From Rhizobium sp. (GTDB lineage Bacteria > Pseudomonadota > Alphaproteobacteria > Rhizobiales > Rhizobiaceae), in NCBI GenBank assembly GCA_003527225.1, contig DPXQ01000005.1, positions 134,947-178,245 on the forward strand: a DNA stretch of 43,299 nt, read 5' to 3'. The position numbers were made by a program, and so were the translations under genes. Under the pieces are notes generated by a model. It ran no database searches, was not told the origin of the DNA, and was given only the letters and a program-made list of their open reading frames with translations. This document shows positions 7,215-16,325 of this stretch, piece after piece; position 1 is the stretch's first letter; each line of letters starts with the position of its first letter.

Positions 7215-8179
7215 TTCGGTTCCTCGGATTTTTGGAAGAGGGCTTTTGCGGCGGCGAAAAGGCCCTTGCGAACAAGCTCGTCCCCATCGAGGACAGAGGA
7301 CCGGGCGCCCGTGATCTCAAGCGCCTTGCCATAGAGGGCTGTGAGCCGCGATGAGCCGATCAGGTGAACAGTCGTGTTGTCCTGCATGAAGGATTTCATG
7401 CCGGCGATTTCGGCCCCGATCAACATGCCCGAAAGGCGCGCGGCGGCAGATGTCGCGCCGTCGCCAAGCAAGCCCGCCGCGCGAATGGAAAACAGATGGG
7501 CCGTCAGCGAAAAGCCGTTGCCCAGGGCTTCCGTGACCCCATCAAGAAAGCCGGGATCATCGGCGGTGAAAGGCTGGTTCTGGTCTATCGAGTGCTTGAG
7601 GATCGAGTGCTTGAGGATCGACTGCTTGCTCAGGAGATCGAAGAGTTCGCCCGTCATGACCGTCCTGAAGGCGGCAATTCTGCCACCTGTCAGCAAAACC
7701 CATTTCGAATGAGTTCCGGGCAGGCAGAAAACACCATTGGAAAGGCCGGTTTCGACCGCGCCGGCAAGTTGCGTTTCTTCCCCGCGCATGACGTCGAACG
7801 GGCCGGTGTCACGTTGACAGACGCCGGGCAGGATGAAGACCGGACGGGCGAGACCGGCGGGCGACACTGCCTGGCGGTAAAGCGCGTCGAGCGAAGCAGG
7901 TGTCTCCACATAGGGCGCCTCGCGCCAGCCGGTGCGTGCTCCCGCCATGCCGGCGATCACCACGGGAAGGTCCGGTGCGGCACCAAGTGCCGAAAGATGG
8001 CTTTCGAGCACGTTCGCAAACCGGCCATCGGCGCAGGCGAGAAGCCCGTCGTCCGACTGTCGCTTGCCCAGGACGTTGCCGTTATCGTCGACAAGCCACA
8101 GGCGGAAGTTGCTCGTGCCCCAATCGGCAAGCGCGCAAAAGCCCGCGCCCGCCGCTTTATCCGGTGCCCTGCTGTTCAC
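7211..8179 (-). CDS. dgoK: 2-dehydro-3-deoxygalactonokinase
   Basis: A 322-residue sugar-acid kinase of the DgoK family, phosphorylating 2-dehydro-3-deoxygalactonate with ATP. The N-terminal phosphate-binding motif is LADWGTSNFRLWLVDDNG and the adenosine region includes AGLLGDGATSAAA. The start is GTG at 8179, with GGGAG about eight bases upstream. It lies 16 bases downstream of the aldehyde dehydrogenase gene and overlaps dgoA by four bases. Oddity: an in-frame 15-bp tandem repeat at 7587-7627 duplicates LKHSI in the middle of the protein. This leaves the frame intact but lengthens a surface segment. Confidence 0.93.
   Translation of the reverse strand: MNSRAPDKAAGAGFCALADWGTSNFRLWLVDDNGNVLGKRQSDDGLLACADGRFANVLESHLSALGAAPDLPVVIAGMAGARTGWREAPYVETPASLDALYRQAVSPAGLARPVFILPGVCQRDTGPFDVMRGEETQLAGAVETGLSNGVFCLPGTHSKWVLLTGGRIAAFRTVMTGELFDLLSKQSILKHSILKHSIDQNQPFTADDPGFLDGVTEALGNGFSLTAHLFSIRAAGLLGDGATSAAARLSGMLIGAEIAGMKSFMQDNTTVHLIGSSRLTALYGKALEITGARSSVLDGDELVRKGLFAAAKALFQKSEEPK
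7587..7627 (-). repeat. 15-bp tandem repeat inside dgoK
   Basis: Two perfect copies of a 15-bp unit (7587-7601 and 7602-7616), then an 11-base partial copy with one change (7617-7627). The unit is five codons long, so the protein gains LKHSI repeats without a frameshift. This looks like a recent slippage product. Confidence 0.85.
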
Positions 8180-8195
8180 GACGCGCTCCCGGCCA

Positions 8196-9710
8196 TCAGC
8201 GCAGATCTTCCGGCAGGATGGCGTGCGGCAGGTTCTGGTAGCAAACCGGCCTCAGGAACCGGCGGATCGACAGTGTGCCCACGGAGGTTGCGCCGAAATT
8301 GGTCGACGCCGGATAGGGCCCACCGTGGACCATTGCGTCGCAGACTTCCACGCCGGTCGGGAAGCCGTTTGCGAGAACGCGGCCCGCCTTGCGCTCGAGG
8401 ATCGGCATCAGCCGCTTGGCGAGCATCGTGTCGGCCTCGTCCATGTGAAGCGTGCATGTCAGCTGACCGGCAAGGCTATTCGCGATCCTGATCATTTCCT
8501 GCTCGTCCGTGACGGTAACGATCAGGCCGAGAGGGCCAAAGACCTCCTCGCCAAGGGCATGATTTTCGAGCCAGGCCTTGCCGGTGGTGGCAAACAGATA
8601 GGGCGTGGCATCGCGCAGGTCACAAGTGCTGGTCAATACCGCCTGGACGCCGGCGGTTCCCTCTATGCGCTTGGCGCCGGAGCGATATGCCGAGGCGATG
8701 CCATCCGTCAGCATGGTCTGGGCGCCGATGCCTTCAAGACCTTGGCGGGCTGCTGCCGCGAATGCCTCGGCCTGTGCGCCTGCGACAACGACTGCGATGC
8801 CGGGATTGGTGCAGAACTGGCCCGCACCCATGGTGAGCGAACCGACCCAGCCCTTGGCGATTGCCTCGCCGCGCGCGGCCATGGCTTCTGGAAGGAGGAA
8901 CATCGGATTGACCGAACCGAGTTCGCCGAAGAACGGAATGGGATCTGGACGCCGTGCACAGAGGTCGAAAAGGGCGCGGCCGCCTGCAAGCGAGCCGGTG
9001 AAACCGACAGCTCGGATGAGCGGGTGCTGGACCAGCGCCTCGCCGACATCGCGTTTGCCGCCCTGAACCAGAGAGAACACGCCCGGATGGAGGCCAAGCC
9101 TCTTGACCGCCGCGTCGATTGCGTGGGCCACGATCTCGCCGGTTCCCGGGTGTGCGCCGTGACCCTTGACGATTACCGGGCAGCCGGCGGCGAGTGCCGC
9201 AGCCGTGTCGCCACCGGCCGTGGAGAAGGCCAGCGGGAAATTGGACGCGCCGAAGACCGCGACCGGGCCGATCGGCCGTTGCATCAGGAAGATCTCCGGA
9301 CGGGGCAGCGGTTGGCGGTCGGGCAGTGCTTCATCGTGGCGGCGATCGAGATAGTCGCCCTTGCGGATATGGGAGGCAAAGAGCCGCAACTGACCGGTGG
9401 TGCGGCCACGCTCGCCGATCAGGCGGGCTTCCGGCAGGCCGGTTTCCTGCGTGCCGATCTCGGTGATCATATCGCCGCGCTTGTCGATTTCCTCGGCGAT
9501 GGCCTCGAGAAAGGCGGCACGCTCCTCGCGGGAGGAATAGCCGTAGGTCAGGAAGGCTTCTTCTGCGGCTTTTGCCGCCCGATCGACGAGTTCCGGCGTG
9601 CCGACCGCGAATTCCCGCGCCGGTCCGTGCGCCGGCGTCGAGGCAAAGGTCCCGCTGCCTGCGGTCCAGGTGCCCGCAATGAGGTGCTTTCCGGTGAATT
9701 CGAATGTCAT
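8196..9710 (-). CDS. 2-oxoglutarate semialdehyde (2,5-dioxovalerate) dehydrogenase
   Basis: A 504-residue aldehyde dehydrogenase of the type that oxidises 2-oxoglutarate semialdehyde to 2-oxoglutarate in pentose and sugar-acid oxidation. It shows the NAD(P)-binding region IGPVAVFGASNFPLAF, the motif VGFTGSLAGGRALFD, the catalytic glutamate in FFGELGSVNP and the catalytic cysteine in GAGQFCTNPG. The start at 9710 is preceded by AAGGA. It follows the sugar dehydrogenase by 12 bases. In this operon it would finish the arabinose branch after GguC. The exact aldehyde is inferred from context; the ALDH family is certain. Confidence 0.88.
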   Translation of the reverse strand: MTFEFTGKHLIAGTWTAGSGTFASTPAHGPAREFAVGTPELVDRAAKAAEEAFLTYGYSSREERAAFLEAIAEEIDKRGDMITEIGTQETGLPEARLIGERGRTTGQLRLFASHIRKGDYLDRRHDEALPDRQPLPRPEIFLMQRPIGPVAVFGASNFPLAFSTAGGDTAAALAAGCPVIVKGHGAHPGTGEIVAHAIDAAVKRLGLHPGVFSLVQGGKRDVGEALVQHPLIRAVGFTGSLAGGRALFDLCARRPDPIPFFGELGSVNPMFLLPEAMAARGEAIAKGWVGSLTMGAGQFCTNPGIAVVVAGAQAEAFAAAARQGLEGIGAQTMLTDGIASAYRSGAKRIEGTAGVQAVLTSTCDLRDATPYLFATTGKAWLENHALGEEVFGPLGLIVTVTDEQEMIRIANSLAGQLTCTLHMDEADTMLAKRLMPILERKAGRVLANGFPTGVEVCDAMVHGGPYPASTNFGATSVGTLSIRRFLRPVCYQNLPHAILPEDLR

Positions 9711-9722
9711 CGCATGTTCCTT

Positions 9723-10676
9723 TTATTTCGCTTTGCCGTTTTGTTCGTGGAACGGTGCCACGTCCTGCCGTTCTCCGCGCAGGAATGCGTCGGCAACGAG
9801 CCGCAGCGGTTGAAAATCGGCATCGCTTTGCCGCGATCTTATCAGCGTGGCGAAGCGTTCATAGATGCCGGGATACTCACGATCCGGTCTGGTGGTTGCC
9901 AGTGCGTCGGCAATATACAGTTCTGCCCCGCCCTTCGATAGGCGCAGTGTGCCCGCATTCGTCTCGACCGATATGTCCCAGGTCTGTGGTCCTTCCTGCC
10001 GCCAGTCGAACTCGGCGCTGATCGGGGCGCCTTCGGCGGTTGTCATGCCGAGGCGTGCCGCGATCGGCTGCTGACGATTGGAAGGAAAGGACAGTGAGGC
10101 GTGATCGACGACGATGGCACCTGGTATGATCGCCGTCAGGATCGAGAGCGCGTTGATGCCGGGATCGAACACCCCGAAACCACCTGCGTCCCAGATCCAT
10201 GCCTGGCCGGGATGCCAGCGGCGGACATCTTCCTTCCAGACGATCTCGATCCTGCGGATGACCTTGTCGGCCAGCCACTGGCGTGCCGGCTCGACACCGT
10301 GAGCAAAGCGGGAATGCCAGGTCGCAAAAAGCGTGGCACCCGCGTCCGCCGCCATCGCGGCAAGGGCTTCGGCCTCGCCCAGCGTTGTGGCGGGCGGCTT
10401 TTCGAGCAGCACGTCGCGGCCAGCCGCAATAGCCTTCTTCGCCATTTCGAAGCGGACATTGGGCGGTGTGCAGAGCGAGATGGCCCGGACATCCGGGCGG
10501 GCTTCGAGAAATCGATCGAAGCTCTCGAAGTTTTCCGCGTTCTCGACCTTACCGTGGTGGCTGATGGCCGCCACAAGCGCGAAGTCCCGGCCGTTCGCCA
10601 CCGCCGGGAGATGCTGATCGCGTGCGATCTTGCCGACGCCCGCGAGCGCCAACGCAATACGGTTCTGCACGGTCAT
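9723..10676 (-). CDS. D-galactose / L-arabinose 1-dehydrogenase (Gfo/Idh/MocA family)
   Basis: A 317-residue NAD(P)-dependent dehydrogenase. The N-terminal Rossmann motif is ALAGVGKIARDQHLP, the family lysine lies in LLEKPPATT, and the C-terminal half has the substrate-site segments TWHSRFA and WIWDAGGFGVFDPGINALS. The closest families known to me are D-galactose 1-dehydrogenase of pseudomonads and L-arabinose 1-dehydrogenase of Azospirillum, which accept both sugars because they share stereochemistry at C1-C4. It would make the aldonolactone in the cytoplasm. AGGAG precedes the ATG. It sits between the dehydratase and aldehyde dehydrogenase genes. No lactonase gene is seen in the window. Confidence 0.87.
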   Translation of the reverse strand: MTVQNRIALALAGVGKIARDQHLPAVANGRDFALVAAISHHGKVENAENFESFDRFLEARPDVRAISLCTPPNVRFEMAKKAIAAGRDVLLEKPPATTLGEAEALAAMAADAGATLFATWHSRFAHGVEPARQWLADKVIRRIEIVWKEDVRRWHPGQAWIWDAGGFGVFDPGINALSILTAIIPGAIVVDHASLSFPSNRQQPIAARLGMTTAEGAPISAEFDWRQEGPQTWDISVETNAGTLRLSKGGAELYIADALATTRPDREYPGIYERFATLIRSRQSDADFQPLRLVADAFLRGERQDVAPFHEQNGKAK

Positions 10677-10688
10677 GCCTTGTCGCTC

Positions 10689-12434
10689 CTAGTGCGAATC
10701 CTTGCCGACGGGCGCGCCTCGGCAACCCTTCAGGAAATCGAAATCGGCGCCGGTGTCGGCTCCTTCCACGTGATCATGGAAGAGGCGTGCATAGCCGCTG
10801 GCCGGCGGTTCGACCGAGGGACGCCAGTCGGCGAGACGGCGCTGCATCTCCTCGTCCGAGATGTCGAGATGCACGCGGCGGGCTTCGACGTCGATTTCGA
10901 TGAAATCGCCGTTTCTGACGATTGCCAGCGGTCCGCCGCGAGCGGCCTCAGGAGAGGTGTGGAGAAGGACTGTGCCATAAGCAGTGCCGGACATGCGGGC
11001 GTCCGAGATGCGCACCATGTCGGTGATGCCCTTGCGCAGCACCTTCGGAGGAAGCCCCATGTTGCCGACTTCCGCCATGCCGGGATAGCCGCGCGGACCG
11101 CAGTTCTTCATGACCATGACGCAGGTTTCGTCGATATCGAGCGCCTCATCGTTGATTTTCGCCTTGTAGTCGTCGATGTCTTCGAAGACCACGGCGCGAC
11201 CGCGATGCTTCATGAGATGTGCCGAAGCGGCCGATGGCTTCAGCACGCAGCCCTTCGGTGCGAGATTGCCGCGCAGGACGACGATGCCGCCCTGCTGGGT
11301 GAGAGCTTTCTCGACCGGACGGATGACATCCTCGTTCCAATTCTTGACGTCCTTGACTTCGTCCCAGATCGAGTCGCCAGAAACGGTCAACGCGTCCTTG
11401 TGGAGCTTGCCGGCCTCTCCCAGCATCTTGATCACCACGGGCAGGCCACCGGCATAGAAGAACTCTTCCATGAGGTATTCGCCAGACGGCATGAGATTGA
11501 CCACAGTGGGGATGTCGCGGCCGAGGCGGTCCCAGTCATCGAGGGAAAGGTCCACTCCGACGCGCCCTGCCATTGCCAGAAGATGCACCACCGCGTTGGT
11601 GGAGCCACCGATCGCGCCGTTCACACGGATGGCGTTCTCGAAAGCCTTCTTGGTCATGATGTCCGAAGGTTTCAGATCGTCCTTGACCATCTGCACGATA
11701 CGCCGACCGGTCAGCTGCGCCATCACCTTGCGGCGGCTGTCGACGGCCGGGATCGCGGCATTGCCCGAAAGCGCCATGCCGAGCGCTTCTACCATGGAGG
11801 CCATCGTCGAGGCAGTTCCCATGGTGTTGCAGGTGCCGGAACTGCGCGACATCGAGGCTTCGGCTTCAAGGAACTCTTCCTGCGTCATCTCGCCGGCCTT
11901 CACGGCTTCGGAGAATTTCCACAGATGCGTGCCGGAGCCGACGCGCTCGCCGCGGAAATAGCCGTTCAGCATGGGCCCGCCGGTGACGACGATCGAGGGA
12001 AGGTCAGTCGAGGCAGCCGCCATGACGAGCGAAGGCGTGGTCTTGTCGCAGCCGACGAGCAGAACCGCTCCGTCGATCGGCTGGCCGCGCATGGCTTCCT
12101 CGACGGCCAGCGCCGCCAGATTGCGGAACATCATCGCGGTTGGACGGAAGGTGTTTTCGGAGGCCGAGAAGACCGGGATTTCCACCGGAAAGCCGCCGGC
12201 CTCCCAGACGCCGGCCTTCACCTTTTCCGCGAGCTCGCGAAGATGCCCATTGCACGGGGTCAAGTCGGACCAGGTGTTGAGGATGCCGATGACCGGGCGG
12301 CCGTCAAACAGGTCATGCGGATGCCCCTGGTTCTTCAACCAGCCGCGGTGGTAGATCACGTCGCGGCTGGTGCCGCCGAACCATTCCTGCGATCTCAACT
12401 TGCGTGGCCAAGCTGCGGGTTTGAATGCACTCAT
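10689..12434 (-). CDS. L-arabinonate / D-galactonate dehydratase (IlvD/EDD family)
   Basis: A 581-residue iron-sulfur dehydratase of the IlvD/EDD family. Cluster cysteines are visible in [16 protein letters not shown] and [11 protein letters not shown], and the C-terminal region has [11 protein letters not shown]. The length matches rhizobial L-arabinonate dehydratases (about 580) rather than IlvD (about 560-615 with different end motifs). The chosen ATG at 12434 gives [20 protein letters not shown], typical of this subfamily. A TTG at 12491 overlapping the gguC stop is less likely. It should convert L-arabinonate, and plausibly D-galactonate or D-fuconate, to the 2-keto-3-deoxy acid. IlvD itself is unlikely given the neighbours. 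Confidence 0.9.
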   Translation of the reverse strand: MSAFKPAAWPRKLRSQEWFGGTSRDVIYHRGWLKNQGHPHDLFDGRPVIGILNTWSDLTPCNGHLRELAEKVKAGVWEAGGFPVEIPVFSASENTFRPTAMMFRNLAALAVEEAMRGQPIDGAVLLVGCDKTTPSLVMAAASTDLPSIVVTGGPMLNGYFRGERVGSGTHLWKFSEAVKAGEMTQEEFLEAEASMSRSSGTCNTMGTASTMASMVEALGMALSGNAAIPAVDSRRKVMAQLTGRRIVQMVKDDLKPSDIMTKKAFENAIRVNGAIGGSTNAVVHLLAMAGRVGVDLSLDDWDRLGRDIPTVVNLMPSGEYLMEEFFYAGGLPVVIKMLGEAGKLHKDALTVSGDSIWDEVKDVKNWNEDVIRPVEKALTQQGGIVVLRGNLAPKGCVLKPSAASAHLMKHRGRAVVFEDIDDYKAKINDEALDIDETCVMVMKNCGPRGYPGMAEVGNMGLPPKVLRKGITDMVRISDARMSGTAYGTVLLHTSPEAARGGPLAIVRNGDFIEIDVEARRVHLDISDEEMQRRLADWRPSVEPPASGYARLFHDHVEGADTGADFDFLKGCRGAPVGKDSH

Positions 12435-12487
12435 TGAAGTTCTCGATTCTTTTCCGGTTTGGTTGTCTGGCGCGCTCCCGCGCCAGA

Positions 12488-13453
12488 TCAAAGCATTTCG
12501 ACTGCTATGGTTTCCTCAGGCGCGATTGCCAGCCTGTTCCTGAGCGCCAGCCCGAATTGCGGCGAACTAATCTCGAAGACGTCGCCTTCCTTGGTAACCA
12601 CCTGATCGCCGCAGGAAAGCGTCGCCGTGCCGAACATGTGCACATGCAGGTCACCCGGCTCACGGAACAACGCGTATTTGAAATGGTGATATTCGAGATT
12701 GGCGATGGTGTGGGACATGTTCTCTTCGCCGGAGACAAACGCCTTTTCCCACAGCGTCTTGCCGTCGCGCAGAATCCGCGAGGTTCCCTCGACCGAGTCC
12801 GGCAGCGCACCGATGAGAAGTTCCGGACCGAATGATGCCGGGCGCAGCTTCGAATGGGCGAGATAGAGATAGTTGATCTTTTCCGTCACATGATCGGAAA
12901 ACTCGTTAGCGAGCGAAAAGCCGATGCGGAATGGTGTTCCATCCGGGCCTATGATGTAGAAACCGGCGATTTCCGGCTCTTCGCCGCCATCAAGCGCAAA
13001 GGAGGGCGAAACAAGCGCTTCCCCTGGGCCAACCGCGTTGATGCCGTTGCCCTTGTAGAACCATTCCGGCTGGACGCCGGTTTCGCCAGCCTTGGGCTTG
13101 CCGCCCTCGATGCCCATGCGGAACATCTTCATGGAATCGCTCATGCCGGTCGTATCGGTGTGCATGCTGTCGCGGGTCGAGGCCGAGCCCAGATGCGTGA
13201 GGCCTGTGCCGGTCAGGTACATGTGGGCAGCGTCCGGATGGCGGACCGGGCAGTCGAGCGCCCCCCTGTCTGCAAGCGAAGCGAGATCCACGACTTCGCC
13301 TTCGCCTCGCCGGGCAATGGCGTCCGCAAGGGAGATCCCCTCCGCAATTGCCGCTGTTGCGAGCGCATAGGTGCTGGTGACACCGGGCACCATGCGGGCC
13401 GTTTCGCCATTGCGGCAGATTACGCCGCCTGTCTTCAACTGGGAAAGATACAT
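12488..13453 (-). CDS. gguC: GguC / AraD1-family 2-keto-3-deoxy-L-arabinonate dehydratase
   Basis: A 321-residue protein of the fumarylacetoacetate-hydrolase-like AraD1 family, known in Agrobacterium as GguC, next to chvE-gguAB. Visible segments include MYLSQLKTGGVICRNGETAR at the N terminus and FYIIGPDGTPFRIGFSLANEFSDH in the catalytic half. In other bacteria AraD1 proteins dehydrate 2-keto-3-deoxy-L-arabinonate to 2-oxoglutarate semialdehyde. The downstream arabinonate dehydratase and semialdehyde dehydrogenase fit that role exactly. GAGGTAAAAGT precedes the start. It lies 9 bases after gguB. Family certain; reaction inferred from family and context. Confidence 0.9.
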   Translation of the reverse strand: MYLSQLKTGGVICRNGETARMVPGVTSTYALATAAIAEGISLADAIARRGEGEVVDLASLADRGALDCPVRHPDAAHMYLTGTGLTHLGSASTRDSMHTDTTGMSDSMKMFRMGIEGGKPKAGETGVQPEWFYKGNGINAVGPGEALVSPSFALDGGEEPEIAGFYIIGPDGTPFRIGFSLANEFSDHVTEKINYLYLAHSKLRPASFGPELLIGALPDSVEGTSRILRDGKTLWEKAFVSGEENMSHTIANLEYHHFKYALFREPGDLHVHMFGTATLSCGDQVVTKEGDVFEISSPQFGLALRNRLAIAPEETIAVEML

Positions 13454-13462
13454 ACTTTTACC

Positions 13463-14674
13463 TCAAACTGCTTTGTTCTTGTTGTAGACGTCGAAGAACA
13501 CGGCGGCGAGCAACACCAGGCCCTTGATGAGCTGCTGGTAGTCGATGCCGATGCCCATGATGGACATGCCGTTGTTCATAACGCCCATGATGAAGGCGCC
13601 GATGACCGCGCCGATGATTTTGCCGACACCGCCCGATGCCGAGGCGCCGCCGATGAAGCAGGCGGCGATCACATCGAGCTCGAAGCCGACGCCGGCCTTC
13701 GGGGTCGCCGAGTTAAGGCGTGCCGCGATGATCATCCCGGCCAGCGCCGCCAGCACACCCATGTTGACGAATGCGTAGAAAGTCAGCCGCTCGGTGTTGA
13801 TACCGGAAAGTTTGGCCGCCTTTTCGTTGCCGCCCATGGCATAGATGCGCCGGCCGATCGTCGCGCGGGTGGTAATGAAGGTGTAGAAGGCGATCAGCAC
13901 GCCCATGACCACCAGCACATTCGGCAGGCCGCGATAGGTCGACAGCTGGAAGCCGAGGAAGATCGCAACCGCGCTGATCACCAGCATCTGCCCGGCGAAG
14001 AACACGAAGGGTTCGTTCGGCGTGCCATGCTGTTCGTTCAGTCGGCGGTTCTTCATACCGGAATAGATCGCCCAGGCGACGAGGGCGAGAACCGCGATCA
14101 GCGCGACATAGTTCTTGATCAAGCTGGTTGCCGGGTCGCTGAGTGACAGGAAATCCGGGATGAAGCCGGTCGACAGCAGCTGGAATTCCTTCGGGAATGG
14201 GCCGATCGGCCGGCCTTCGAGCACCACATAGGTCAGGCCGCGGAAGACGAGCATGCCCGCGAGCGTGACGATGAAGGCCGGGATCTTCTGGTAGGCTACC
14301 CAATAGCCCTGGGCGGCGCCCATGGCGGCGCCGATAATCAGACAGAGTGGCACGACGAGCGAGAAGTGCCAGCCCCATTTCACCAGCATGATCGCGGAGA
14401 TGCCGCCGATGAAGGCGACGATCGACCCGACCGACAGGTCGATATGGCCAGCGACGATGATCAGCAGCATGCCGAGTGCCATGATGACGATGAACGAGTT
14501 CTGCAGCACCAGGTTGGTGATATTGACCGGTTTGAACAAGACGCCGCCAGTCAGGAACTGGAACAGCAGCATGATGACCACGAGCGCCAGGAGCAGGCCG
14601 TATTCGCGGATGTTCTTGCGAAGGTAATCGCCGACGGAAACATTGGGGGTTTCAGTACGAGTCTCGATTGCCAT
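13463..14674 (-). CDS. gguB: Sugar ABC transporter permease GguB
   Basis: A 403-residue inner-membrane permease of the multiple-sugar (MmsB/XylH) class, longer than the 320-340 residues of RbsC-type permeases. Around ten hydrophobic segments are visible. They include YGLLLALVVIMLLFQFL, SFIVIMALGMLLIIVAGHIDLSVGS (the family signature HIDLSVGS) and a C-terminal IIGAVIGAFIMGVMNNGMSI. Its ATG overlaps the gguA stop by one base (TAATG), which implies translational coupling. With GguA and ChvE it forms the galactose/arabinose/glucose-type importer. Confidence 0.95.
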   Translation of the reverse strand: MAIETRTETPNVSVGDYLRKNIREYGLLLALVVIMLLFQFLTGGVLFKPVNITNLVLQNSFIVIMALGMLLIIVAGHIDLSVGSIVAFIGGISAIMLVKWGWHFSLVVPLCLIIGAAMGAAQGYWVAYQKIPAFIVTLAGMLVFRGLTYVVLEGRPIGPFPKEFQLLSTGFIPDFLSLSDPATSLIKNYVALIAVLALVAWAIYSGMKNRRLNEQHGTPNEPFVFFAGQMLVISAVAIFLGFQLSTYRGLPNVLVVMGVLIAFYTFITTRATIGRRIYAMGGNEKAAKLSGINTERLTFYAFVNMGVLAALAGMIIAARLNSATPKAGVGFELDVIAACFIGGASASGGVGKIIGAVIGAFIMGVMNNGMSIMGIGIDYQQLIKGLVLLAAVFFDVYNKNKAV

Positions 14675-16209
14675 TAGTGTTTCTCTCCCGAGCGCATGAT
14701 GGCACGCATGATGGATTCCTGACTGGCCTCTTCCTTCGAGAGTTCGGCAACGATCCGGCCCTCGTTCATCACGTAGATGCGGTCGCAGGTTCCGAGCAGT
14801 TCGGGCATTTCCGACGAGATCATCAGGATGCCCTTACCTTCTGCGGCAAGCTGGTTGATGATGGTGTAGATTTCGAATTTCGCCCCGACATCGATGCCGC
14901 GTGTCGGCTCGTCCAAGATGAGGACTTGCGGATCGGTGAACAGCCACTTCGACAGCACCACCTTCTGCTGGTTGCCGCCGGACAGGTTGACGGCTTCCTG
15001 GTAGATTGAATGGGAGCGGATCCTGAGCTTCGACCGGAAGTCGGACGCGACTTTCGCCTCCTTGCGCTCATCGATGAAGCCCCGCGCCGAGACCGCCCCG
15101 AGATTGGCGAGCGTCGTGTTGTGCATGATGTTGTTGCTCAGCACGAGGCCGAGGTGTTTGCGGTCCTCGGTGACGTAGGCGAGACCTGCATCGATCGCCT
15201 TCGGGATCGTGCTGACATCGACCGGCCTGCCGTACATGGTGACTTCGCCGGTGATCTTGTGGCCCCACGACTTGCCGAAGATGCTCATGGCCGTCTCGGT
15301 GCGTCCGGCGCCCATCAGCCCGGCAATGCCGACGACCTCCCCGGCACGAACCTTGAAGTTCACGTCGTGCAGGAATTGGCGGTCGCGGTGATTCTGGTGG
15401 AAGACGTTCCAGTTTTTCACTTCCAGCAACGTCTCGCCGATCTTCGGCTCCCGCGGCGGATAGCGGTCTTCCATGGCGCGGCCGACCATGCCCTGGATGA
15501 TCCTGTCCTCGCTGATTTCTGCTCCGTGACAGTCGAGCGTCTCGACCGCTCCGCCGTCGCGCAGGATGGTGATCTGGTCGGCGACCTTGCGGATCTCGTT
15601 CAGCTTGTGGGAGATAATGATCGACGTCATGCCCAGCATGCGGAATTCCATCAACAGGTTGAGCAGCGCATCGGAATCGGTCTCGTTGAGCGAGGCGGTC
15701 GGTTCGTCGAGGATGAGCAGCCGCACCCTCTTCGACAGCGCCTTGGCGATTTCGACGAGCTGTTGCTTGCCGACGCCGATATCGGTGATCAGCGTCGAGG
15801 GGGAATCCTTCAGGCCGACCTTGGCCAGAAGTTCCTGGGTGCGGGCAAAGGTTGCCGGCCAGTTTATCACGCCGTTGCTGGCAATCTCGTTGCCGAGAAA
15901 TATGTTTTCGGCAATCGACAGCAGCGGCACCAGGGCCAGCTCCTGATGAATGATGATGATGCCGAGTTCTTCGCTGTCCGCGATCGTCGAGAAGCGGCGC
16001 ACTTCGCCGTCGAAATGGATCTCGCCCTCATAGGTGCTGGCCGGGTATACGCCGCTCAGCACTTTCATCAGGGTCGACTTTCCGGCACCGTTCTCGCCGA
16101 CCAGCGCGTGAATCTCGCCCTCCCGCACCTTGAAGCTGACATTGTCCAAGGCTTTTACGCCCGGAAACGTCTTGGTGATGCTGCGCATCTCGAGAATGAT
16201 GTTGTCCAT
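14674..16209 (-). CDS. gguA: Sugar ABC transporter ATP-binding protein GguA
   Basis: A 511-residue double-ABC ATPase. Domain 1 has Walker [10 protein letters not shown] (about 38-46), [16 protein letters not shown] as signature region and [10 protein letters not shown]. Domain 2 has the degenerate GLMGAGRTE loop, the intact signature [14 protein letters not shown] and [14 protein letters not shown]. The chosen start is the ATG at 16209 ([11 protein letters not shown]); a frame open to 16248 adds 13 unsupported residues. It follows chvE after 116 bases that hold a stem-loop, and precedes gguB with a one-base overlap. Confidence 0.95.
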   Translation of the reverse strand: MDNIILEMRSITKTFPGVKALDNVSFKVREGEIHALVGENGAGKSTLMKVLSGVYPASTYEGEIHFDGEVRRFSTIADSEELGIIIIHQELALVPLLSIAENIFLGNEIASNGVINWPATFARTQELLAKVGLKDSPSTLITDIGVGKQQLVEIAKALSKRVRLLILDEPTASLNETDSDALLNLLMEFRMLGMTSIIISHKLNEIRKVADQITILRDGGAVETLDCHGAEISEDRIIQGMVGRAMEDRYPPREPKIGETLLEVKNWNVFHQNHRDRQFLHDVNFKVRAGEVVGIAGLMGAGRTETAMSIFGKSWGHKITGEVTMYGRPVDVSTIPKAIDAGLAYVTEDRKHLGLVLSNNIMHNTTLANLGAVSARGFIDERKEAKVASDFRSKLRIRSHSIYQEAVNLSGGNQQKVVLSKWLFTDPQVLILDEPTRGIDVGAKFEIYTIINQLAAEGKGILMISSEMPELLGTCDRIYVMNEGRIVAELSKEEASQESIMRAIMRSGEKH

Positions 16210-16284
16210 GTGCAGAATTCCGGCGCGCGTTCGACGACGATCCGTCAAGCCGAAGGCGCAAGCTCCTTATACGCTATGGAAAGC

Positions 16285-16308
16285 GGGTCCGCGACGGATC
16301 GCGAACCC
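16285..16308 (-). promoter_or_regulatory. Stem-loop between chvE and gguA
   Basis: Minus-strand RNA can form a 9-bp stem (16308-16300 with 16293-16285) with one U-G pair and a six-base loop, 17 bases after the chvE stop. No U-tract follows. It probably protects the chvE part of the transcript or partly stops transcription, giving more ChvE than GguA/GguB. Confidence 0.55.
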
Positions 16309-16325
16309 ACAACTATCGCTTTGGA

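Noticed and set aside
7932..9941. 669-residue open frame on the + strand
   Set aside because: Antisense to dgoK and the aldehyde dehydrogenase, which both have full catalytic motifs on the minus strand.
10101..12437. Very long open frame (778 residues) on the + strand
   Set aside because: It is the antisense shadow of the sugar dehydrogenase and dehydratase genes. High GC content leaves opposite frames open, and the translated text is rich in H, R and D with no domain.
12435..12491. TTG start at 12491 for the dehydratase, overlapping the gguC stop
   Set aside because: The extra 19 residues have no family support and ATG 12434 gives the normal N terminus.
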